Translations under genes and position numbers: made by a program
Notes under the pieces: generated by a model
Told to the model about the DNA's origin: nothing
Databases searched by the model: none
Seen by the model: the letters and a program-made list of their open reading frames with translations, nothing else
NCBI GenBank assembly: GCA_021842405.1
Contig: JAKBZR010000008.1
Location: forward strand, 1-59,290
DNA: 59,290 bases
DNA from: a bacterium
GTDB taxonomy: Bacteria > Armatimonadota > Chthonomonadetes > Chthonomonadales > JAMCWF01
Reading direction: 5' to 3'
Shown here: positions 54,608 through 59,290 of the stretch, piece after piece
How positions within the stretch are numbered: position 1 is the stretch's first letter
How the letters are laid out: each line of letters begins with the position of its first letter

Positions 54608-55693
54608 GTGAAAAAAAACGCATTCATCCAGATATTATGGATGGGGCTGCTGGCGGCATCCATAATATCAGCTAACGCGCAGACGAAGGTATGGGCTACG
54701 GGACAGATTCTGTCCGCTCGTGAACATCTCCCGATGGCCAACGCGGTGGTCGCCTTCTTTAACAATAAAAACAAGGTGGTGGATTACGCGATCACCGATG
54801 CCAACGGCTACTACACGGTCGCGATCCCTAAAAACGATCTTCACCTGATGCGGCTGAGTGGGGGGGGCTTTTTGCACCAGGTGTTCTCTTCGGTTGGTCG
54901 CTTCGTGGGCGATATAACCCACAATGTGGCGGTGCCGTTAAAGGCGGCCGTCAATGCGGTAACCTCCGCCACTGAATCGAACATCACCGATCCGCTCAGC
55001 CGGGCCGGAATTGCGGCGGGTGGCTCGGTGGCCAATCGTTTGATTGACACGATGTCCCCACCCAGCAAGCCTAAAATCAAGTTCCTTCGCAAACAGCCGG
55101 GAGTGATTGTCGCGAAAGTCATTCATCGTGGCGAAGCCGATTCGCTGACCCTGGAGCACGTCTACTGGATGCAGCAGGAGGTGTACCGCGTTCGCGGCCA
55201 TACGGAGCGCGCAATAACCGCCTGGTTGGACCCCATCTACCTGAGTCAGCAGGGTATGCAGCCCATCATCGAGAACCCGCGCTACCTCTTCTTTCAGGAT
55301 GCCACGCTGACACCCAGCATCGCAACGGTCGGCACCCAGGTGACGATTTCGTTGAAGTTGAAGCTGCCGCCGTCACCACCGGTCGCCCTGGTGGTGGCCG
55401 CTCGAAATGACCGTACCGGCCAAATCATGCCGCTTCAACCGGCGGGTGGAGACCAGTATACCGGCCGCTTTACGGTGACCCGAAAGTATCCCAAAAACGA
55501 TCAGGTGATCAGCGTGCTGGCCTATCCGGAGCAACCCAGCGGACCGGGACGGGACAAGAAGGTTGAAGCGGCCATATTAAAAGCGGGCCTCTGGAACCCG
55601 AAGCGCCCCTTCATTTACAATCCACTGCTGGTTGCCAGCCGCAACCGTGCTGATCTGACATTGACGGTAGTCGGTAAACTGCCGAATTTCTAG
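54608..55693 (+). CDS. Exported protein with carboxypeptidase-regulatory-like domain
   Basis: From GTG 54608 (GGGGAGG eight bases upstream) 361 residues: a signal peptide (about 1-24), a carboxypeptidase-regulatory-like beta sandwich (VWATGQILSAREHLPMANAV, ITDANGYYTVAIPKNDLHLM), a Gly/Ala helical part, and a C-terminal immunoglobulin-like portion (PSIATVGTQVTISLKLKLP, then GDQYTGRFTVTRKYPKND). It looks like an adhesion or surface-binding protein. The next frame on the minus strand overlaps its stop by four bases. No lipobox. Partner unknown. Confidence 0.75.
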   Translation: MKKNAFIQILWMGLLAASIISANAQTKVWATGQILSAREHLPMANAVVAFFNNKNKVVDYAITDANGYYTVAIPKNDLHLMRLSGGGFLHQVFSSVGRFVGDITHNVAVPLKAAVNAVTSATESNITDPLSRAGIAAGGSVANRLIDTMSPPSKPKIKFLRKQPGVIVAKVIHRGEADSLTLEHVYWMQQEVYRVRGHTERAITAWLDPIYLSQQGMQPIIENPRYLFFQDATLTPSIATVGTQVTISLKLKLPPSPPVALVVAARNDRTGQIMPLQPAGGDQYTGRFTVTRKYPKNDQVISVLAYPEQPSGPGRDKKVEAAILKAGLWNPKRPFIYNPLLVASRNRADLTLTVVGKLPNF

Positions 55694-56238
55694 ACGACGA
55701 CCTGAAACTCGATCCGGAGAGCGCGCCGCGAGGGATCAGTCGGGTCAGTAACCAACTTGATTTGAGTGAAGTTGGTCTGCAGCATCTTCAGATCGGCGAT
55801 GTAGGGCCGGTCATCTCGAGTGATTGCACCCAGATCAAGTAGGAGGGTGAGAATAGGTATGCCAAATAAAAAGAGAATCTGGATATTTTGGGGTGTTATT
55901 GGTTCAATAGTTATTTTATGGTTTTTTCTGCCTCTAACAGTGCCCCGTGCCACCCGCGCAGTCATTTGGGCATCTCGAATGTGCCATAAACCCTGGTTTG
56001 CGGCACTGAAAAAAAACAGTGGGTATCCCAGTTCGATGGCTTTTCCTCTTTGATCTTCCAACTGTCGTGGATTTTCATCTAAAGTCGTAAAATGATGCGA
56101 AAGTGAAACACGATGCAAGATGGTGCCAAATATTATGACACAATGAAAATGTCAATCGACTTTTTTCACGACGAGTTATGGCACACCGTTAGGGAAAAAG
56201 TACGTACATGTGGGTTATCATATAGGCAAAGGGTGCCA
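55694..56238 (-). pseudogene. Gene relics without a confident intact gene
   Basis: A minus-strand frame (56118 to 55690, 142 residues) ends in protein-like sequence (DLKMLQTNFTQIKLVTDP and SRRALRIEFQVVV) but its N-terminal half looks random. On the plus strand, ATG 55859 opens a 64-residue frame with one membrane helix (RIWIFWGVIGSIVILWFF). Each looks like a fragment, and they overlap. I read the stretch as degraded coding DNA at the edge of the accessory zone; 56119-56238 shows only the AT-rich upstream flank of the toxin gene. Confidence 0.4.
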
Positions 56239-56512
56239 ATGCAATTTGAATGGGATTTCGAAAAAGGCGGTTAAGAACAAGCGAAAGCACGGAATTGCAT
56301 TTGAAGAGGCGGCAACGGTCTTTTCCGATCCTTTGGCTATCACCTTCGTCGATCCGGATCACTCTTTTGACGAAGACCGTTACCTTACGTTTGGTCTCTC
56401 AAAACTGGAACGGCTCATAGTTGTCTCGCACACTTCCCGTGGGGATCGGACCAGGATAATCAGCGCGCGGCCTTTAACCCGCCAGGAAAGGAATATTTAT
56501 GAAGAAGGATGA
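56239..56512 (+). pseudogene. brnT: BrnT-like toxin with a one-base frameshift
   Basis: ATG 56239 opens with QFEWDFEK, the usual BrnT start, but after GAAAAAGG (56260-56267) the frame hits TAA. Skipping one base restores AVKNKRKHGIAFEEAATVF, DPDHSFDEDRYLTFGLS, and RIISARPLTRQERNIYEEG to 56512. These are the conserved BrnT blocks (KHG, VF-DP, R-x-R-x-ISARxxxxxE). BrnT is a RelE-fold RNase toxin inhibited by its BrnA partner. The extra base may be a true inactivation, a sequencing error, or frameshifting in an A5GG run. It overlaps the antitoxin gene by 14 bases, the usual operon order. Confidence 0.82.
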
Positions 56513-56750
56513 GATTGACGAACTGCGCCCGGAGTATCTCCCTGAGGACTTGGGGCCGGGTGTTCGGGGAAAGTATTTGGAAGCTTATCGGGCTGGAACC
56601 AACTTGGTACTGCTCAGCCCGGATGTCGCAAAGGCATTTCCAACCGAGGAAGCCGTTAATGAAGCGCTGCGCTCGCTGATCGAGGTGGCACAAAAACCTG
56701 TCGCCCCGAAAAAACGTTCCGGCCTACAACGGAAAGAGCCTCAGCCTTGA
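56499..56750 (+). CDS. BrnA-like antitoxin
   Basis: The 83-residue protein starts MKKDEIDELRPEYLPEDLG, then GVRGKYLEAYRAGTNLVLLSPDVAKAFPTEEAVNEALRSL. That is the RPEY, GVRGKY, V-LxPDVxxxFP pattern of antitoxins paired with BrnT, whose C-terminal part is a ribbon-helix-helix-like DNA-binding domain. The start overlaps the toxin gene and follows AGGAAAGGAATATTT. It would bind BrnT and repress their shared promoter. Its frame is intact while the toxin frame is broken, the configuration expected of a decaying or silenced pair. The Lys-rich tail may be disordered. Confidence 0.8.
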   Translation: MKKDEIDELRPEYLPEDLGPGVRGKYLEAYRAGTNLVLLSPDVAKAFPTEEAVNEALRSLIEVAQKPVAPKKRSGLQRKEPQP

Positions 56751-56791
56751 TGTTTCGCAAGACGCGGCTTGTATTTGGACGAGGACTAGCA

Positions 56792-56911
56792 ATGCTCGTT
56801 GGTTACGCCAGAATATCAACATCGGATCAAAACTTTGCCCTCCAGCTTGATGCTTTGAGAGCATCTGGATGTGAAAAAATTTTACTGCTGATTGCCGATA
56901 GTAAAATTTAA
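56792..56911 (+). pseudogene. Truncated serine recombinase (resolvase) N-terminus
   Basis: Thirty-nine residues opening MLVGYARISTSDQNFALQLD match the start of Tn3-type resolvases and DNA invertases, including the catalytic Ser of ARIST-S. The frame ends inside an inverted repeat. The catalytic domain needs about 140 residues, so this is a fragment. It marks recombinase activity at this site and sits 26 bases before a fragment of a methyltransferase gene. Confidence 0.75.
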
Positions 56912-56930
56912 GCCCGAAATTTTACTATCG
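56896..56930. repeat. Perfect 14-bp inverted repeat at the resolvase/methyltransferase junction
   Basis: CGATAGTAAAATTT (56896-56909), loop AAGCCCG, AAATTTTACTATCG (56917-56930). It lies exactly between the truncated resolvase frame and the methyltransferase fragment. It could be a recombination site, a hairpin end or a terminator-like fold (no T-run follows). Confidence 0.85.
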
Positions 56931-56937
56931 ACTCTGC

Positions 56938-57211
56938 TGTTGCTTGGTTTATTGACCCGCCGTATACAGTGGCCGGAAAGCGACTCTATCGGTATTCCGA
57001 TATAGACCATGAAGAGCTGTTCGACTTGGCAAGCAAGGCTGCTGGTAATGTGCTGATCACCTACGATAATGCGCCGGAGATTCGATATCTGGCTGCAAAG
57101 TACCAATTCGAGGCGCGATTAATCTCTATGAAGACAACCCATCACAGGGCGAAAACGGAGATCCTCATTGGGAAGTCGTTGGCGTGGCTGCCGACATCAT
57201 TGCCGGGCTAA
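56938..57211 (+). pseudogene. 3' fragment of a D12-class adenine methyltransferase gene
   Basis: The frame begins abruptly with VAWFIDPPYTVAGKRLYRYS, motif IV (DPPY) of D12-class methyltransferases, and ends normally at 57211 after EILIGKSLAWLP. Bases 56938-57064 equal 59157-59283 with one difference (A57047 versus G59266, Asn/Asp). This is the C-terminal third of the same kind of gene as that starting at 58348. It provides the missing 3' end of that gene by sequence. Its stop overlaps the converging endonuclease gene by 15 bases. No start codon of its own. Confidence 0.85.
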
Positions 57212-58138
57212 TTTGGCTTTAATGCGCTCCTCAAACTCGGTTAGACTGACCGGCATCCCTGCGGTGAGTCCTTCTACGGATCGCTCAAGTGTCGTAAGAT
57301 GAACAGAATCCGGGCGAAGGTGCGCGCCTTCCTCATCCTCATCGTATCGAACTACAAACCAGGCAATATCACAGTTCGATACATCAGGCACCGTTTCCAT
57401 GCGTCCGAGAGCATCAAAGAACATACGATCCACCAAGACGCACATCTTCTTCCCCCATCGGCGCAAGGTTGGCACCTTGATTTGCAACTGGGGCATTAAG
57501 CGTTTCGGACCGCTGCTGCGAAAGTCCGGATGGCGACGACCGACTGGAAATGGAGTATCCTCTCCAGTAGCGATGGCGATATGGCGAAAATCTTTCGCCA
57601 TCGATTCACCTGAAAAGTAGACCGCTTGCATCTCAAGAGCGCACCAAGTCAAGTGGGATCTGTCAGGGTGCACTAACACATGATCAATTCGGCCCACGTC
57701 TTCACGACCGAATCGATCATCGAGATCGGCGCCGGCATTCTCCTCACGCTCGAGGAAACCCACTTCACCGACTATGGTTGGCTTGGCGTGCCTTAGAATC
57801 TTTTCACCAATCCATTGGAAGACCAGATTGCTTTCATAAAAACGATACGGACATGTCGTGCACAACTGTCCTGCGTCGCCGGAAACACCGAAGACATCCC
57901 CAACTACCGATTGTTGATAACGGCGAAGCGAACAAATGCCTCCATCCTTCGTGCAAGGGATATCCCTGCCAATTGAACGAGGAGGACACGCTATGGTTGG
58001 CCGCTCCCGTTTTGGACGTAATTGAATCTCGGCGAACCGGCGGCGCTCACTGCCGGACATTTGCACGAATGAGCGCCCATACCACTCACCAATTCCGTAT
58101 GTTGACCGTTCGATAATTCGTTTGTGCGAGGATGGCAT
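57197..58138 (-). CDS. NotI-family restriction endonuclease
   Basis: The 313-residue protein has Cys ligands of the NotI iron site (C51, C62, C69, C93, C96 in IACPPRS, IPCTKDGGICSLRRY and CTTCPYRF) and a PD-(D/E)XK catalytic core: GRIDHVLVHPD (Asp152) and CALEMQAVYFSG (Glu169, Gln171). The E-x-Q arrangement is that of NotI. It should cut double-stranded DNA with Mg2+. NotI octamers (GCGGCCGC) are common in this window (at least eight by eye), so recognition of that exact site is unlikely. It converges on a methyltransferase fragment and diverges from an adenine methyltransferase with HTH. It appears complete. Confidence 0.85.
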   Translation of the reverse strand: MPSSHKRIIERSTYGIGEWYGRSFVQMSGSERRRFAEIQLRPKRERPTIACPPRSIGRDIPCTKDGGICSLRRYQQSVVGDVFGVSGDAGQLCTTCPYRFYESNLVFQWIGEKILRHAKPTIVGEVGFLEREENAGADLDDRFGREDVGRIDHVLVHPDRSHLTWCALEMQAVYFSGESMAKDFRHIAIATGEDTPFPVGRRHPDFRSSGPKRLMPQLQIKVPTLRRWGKKMCVLVDRMFFDALGRMETVPDVSNCDIAWFVVRYDEDEEGAHLRPDSVHLTTLERSVEGLTAGMPVSLTEFEERIKAKLARQ

Positions 58139-58297
58139 ATTGTAAGATTTGATTAACCGCTCGATTTATCCTGCAAAAATTTGCAAGATCATTGCCCATG
58201 GTTTCAATTGCAGTCGCTTCCAGCTTGCCGCTCCACCCGAGTGATGAGAATTAACGTTTACCTCTTATTTCGGTTGCGAGCGTGCAGGGAAGAGGGC

Positions 58298-58327
58298 TTG
58301 ACATTACCGCCCGTAAAACGGTATATT
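58298..58327 (+). promoter_or_regulatory. Sigma-70 promoter of the HTH-methyltransferase gene
   Basis: A perfect TTGACA -35 (58298-58303), 18-base spacer, and TATATT -10 (58322-58327), only 21 bases before ATG 58348. The spacer carries an ACCG/CGGT inverted repeat (58306-58309 and 58319-58322) that could bind a regulator, possibly the HTH domain of the gene it drives. Confidence 0.75.
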
Positions 58328-58347
58328 CCTTAAAGAAGATGGAAGAT

Positions 58348-59290
58348 ATGATTCAACAGCAGTATATGACAACCAGTGAGGCAGCGGAATATCTCGGGTA
58401 TACGATTCAGCATACTCGTTTTCTGATTCGCGAAGGTTCCTTGCATGCGCGTAAATTCGGTCGCGATTGGCTGGTTGATCGCCAAACTGTGCTCGATTTC
58501 ACCGATGGAGGCAAATTAAGCGGCCAGGCGATCTACGCCGCAACCGATGATGTCATGTCATCTCCAATACCTTCCATCACAGAATTACAGGCCGTCAACG
58601 TGGCGCAAGTGCCACAACGGAGTCCATTTCGATATCCGGGTGGCAAGACCTGGCTTATTCCGTGTATCCGTCAATGGCTTCAGGCACAACCTACCGGTGT
58701 GACGGAATTAATCGAGCCTTTTGCCGGCGGCGGTATTGTCAGCTTAACGGCAATATTCGAGGGTTTGGCCAACCATGCAACACTGATAGAGCTTGATGAG
58801 GATGTGGCGTCTGTTTGGATGGCTATCCTTAATGGACATGGAGATTGGTTAGCAGACACGATTGCTGAGTTTAAGCCGACACTTCCCAATATTCAGGCTC
58901 TTTTTGCCCAACAAGATAAACCCCTCGATCTTCAAGCCCTTGCGACCTTAGTCCGCAATCGGGTTGCGCGCGGTGGTATCCTGGCTCCTGGGGCGGGAAT
59001 GGTGAAACATGGCGAAAACGGCAAGGGATTGACATCGCGCTGGTACCCGGAAACACTACGTCGGCGCATTCTCGATATTATTGAACGTCGAAAGCGCTTT
59101 ACCTTTATCAATGGCGATGGGCTTAAATCGCTCCGTGAATACGCCGATCGCTCGGATGTTGCTTGGTTTATTGACCCGCCGTATACAGTGGCCGGAAAGC
59201 GACTCTATCGGTATTCCGATATAGACCATGAAGAGCTGTTCGACTTGGCAAGCAAGGCTGCTGGTGATGTGCTGATCACCTACAGATCGG
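58348..59290 (+). CDS. D12-class adenine DNA methyltransferase with N-terminal helix-turn-helix, 3' partial
   Basis: From ATG 58348 (AAGAAG nine bases upstream) 314 codons run off the window. Residues about 7-50 are an excisionase/MerR-type helix-turn-helix (MTTSEAAEYLGYTIQHTRFL). Motif X FRYPGGK (94-100), motif I EPFAGGG (123-129) and motif IV DPPY (276-279) identify an N6-adenine methyltransferase of the Dam/D12 class. The last seven bases are not real continuation. Joined to the tail at 57065-57211, the protein would be about 360 residues. It is divergent from the NotI-like gene, so it is probably the cognate modification enzyme and, by the HTH, may bind its own promoter. An in-frame ATG at 58339 is an alternative start. 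Confidence 0.88.
   Translation, partial: MIQQQYMTTSEAAEYLGYTIQHTRFLIREGSLHARKFGRDWLVDRQTVLDFTDGGKLSGQAIYAATDDVMSSPIPSITELQAVNVAQVPQRSPFRYPGGKTWLIPCIRQWLQAQPTGVTELIEPFAGGGIVSLTAIFEGLANHATLIELDEDVASVWMAILNGHGDWLADTIAEFKPTLPNIQALFAQQDKPLDLQALATLVRNRVARGGILAPGAGMVKHGENGKGLTSRWYPETLRRRILDIIERRKRFTFINGDGLKSLREYADRSDVAWFIDPPYTVAGKRLYRYSDIDHEELFDLASKAAGDVLITYRS
59157..59283 (+). repeat. Direct repeat of 56938-57064, 2,219 bp apart
   Basis: The 127-bp segment equals the start of the methyltransferase fragment at 56938 with a single difference (G59266 versus A57047). The offset is 2,219 bp throughout and both ends of the match are sharp. The enclosed unit carries the full endonuclease gene and most of the methyltransferase gene. 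Confidence 0.9.
59284..59290. other. Probable sequencing-adapter remnant at the contig end
   Basis: The last seven bases, AGATCGG, diverge from the otherwise matching repeat (which continues GATAATGC) and equal the first seven bases of the Illumina TruSeq adapter (AGATCGGAAGAGC). They are probably not genomic. Confidence 0.7.

Noticed and set aside
55690-56118. Intact 142-residue minus-strand gene
   Set aside because: Only the last third looks protein-like, the plus strand has an equally plausible fragment, and no ribosome binding site is seen; reported as relics.

Overview
This window is a bacterial chromosomal segment, moderately GC-rich over most of its length, with an AT-rich accessory patch near 5.7-8.7 kb and a second accessory zone at the right end (about 55.7-59.3 kb). 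The cell is a diderm: there is a probable outer-membrane beta-barrel protein with a C-terminal aromatic residue, a PEP-CTERM protein, and signal-peptide proteins. The mix of an H-X9-DG pilin-like protein, sulfatase-like and sugar-oxidoreductase genes, a PEP-CTERM protein and a quinate-dehydrogenase/acyl-ACP-reductase-like pair suggests Armatimonadota or a neighbouring phylum. That placement is inference; no rRNA is present. Both window edges cut genes, and the right edge looks like a contig end.

Layout. 0-5 kb: a thioredoxin-like protein (5' cut off), a sulfatase-like hydrolase, and a Gfo/Idh/MocA + GH4 glycosidase operon. 5-11.3 kb: an AT-rich patch with a decayed pectate-lyase-like gene, two tandem paralogous membrane proteins, an H-X9-DG protein, a small orphan, and a large Tat-exported putative glycoside hydrolase flanked by a relic of its own 3' end. 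11.4-19.7 kb: a peroxiredoxin read through an in-frame UGA (probable selenoprotein), a DUF488 protein, a GHMP kinase without a standard start codon, an outer-membrane protein, a rhomboid-isocitrate dehydrogenase operon and an acyltransferase. 20-27.4 kb: zinc-ribbon and membrane proteins, a carbohydrate cluster (nucleoside hydrolase, sugar isomerase, xylulokinase, transaldolase) and tRNA-Ser(UGA). 27.5-30.4 kb: a cyclic di-GMP-I riboswitch in front of flgM, a strong terminator, then parA-parB-nudix and a parS site. This suggests the segment lies in the origin-proximal part of the chromosome.

30.4-48 kb is mostly housekeeping: an M20 peptidase and class III aminotransferase operon, an oxidoreductase, a NIL-domain protein, RmuC, endonuclease III, a beta-propeller protein with a G8-tract frameshift, the acyl-ACP-reductase-like/quinate-dehydrogenase-like pair, and a tRNA-modification block (queF-queD-queE-dusB). 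48-55.7 kb holds sugar-nucleotide synthesis (galU and a mannose-1-phosphate guanylyltransferase/phosphomannomutase fusion), membrane proteins, a PEP-CTERM protein and an exported carboxypeptidase-regulatory-like protein. 55.7-59.3 kb is accessory DNA: gene relics, a BrnT/BrnA-like toxin-antitoxin pair (toxin frameshifted), a truncated serine recombinase, and a restriction-modification module. The module has a NotI-family endonuclease and an adenine methyltransferase with an N-terminal excisionase-type helix-turn-helix. A 127-bp stretch of the methyltransferase recurs exactly 2,219 bp apart, so the module reads as a circularly permuted or tandem unit. The last seven bases look like sequencing adapter.

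Dispersed small repeats are a theme: three roughly 120-190 bp miniature elements with GAGGTTGTTGAAAAA-type ends, another with AGCCTGTCCGACAAAC-type ends, and a family of C-tract/G-tract intergenic hairpins. No transposase is encoded in the window. Most informative are the probable selenoprotein, the riboswitch-FlgM link, the NotI-like/HTH-methyltransferase module and the parABS locus.
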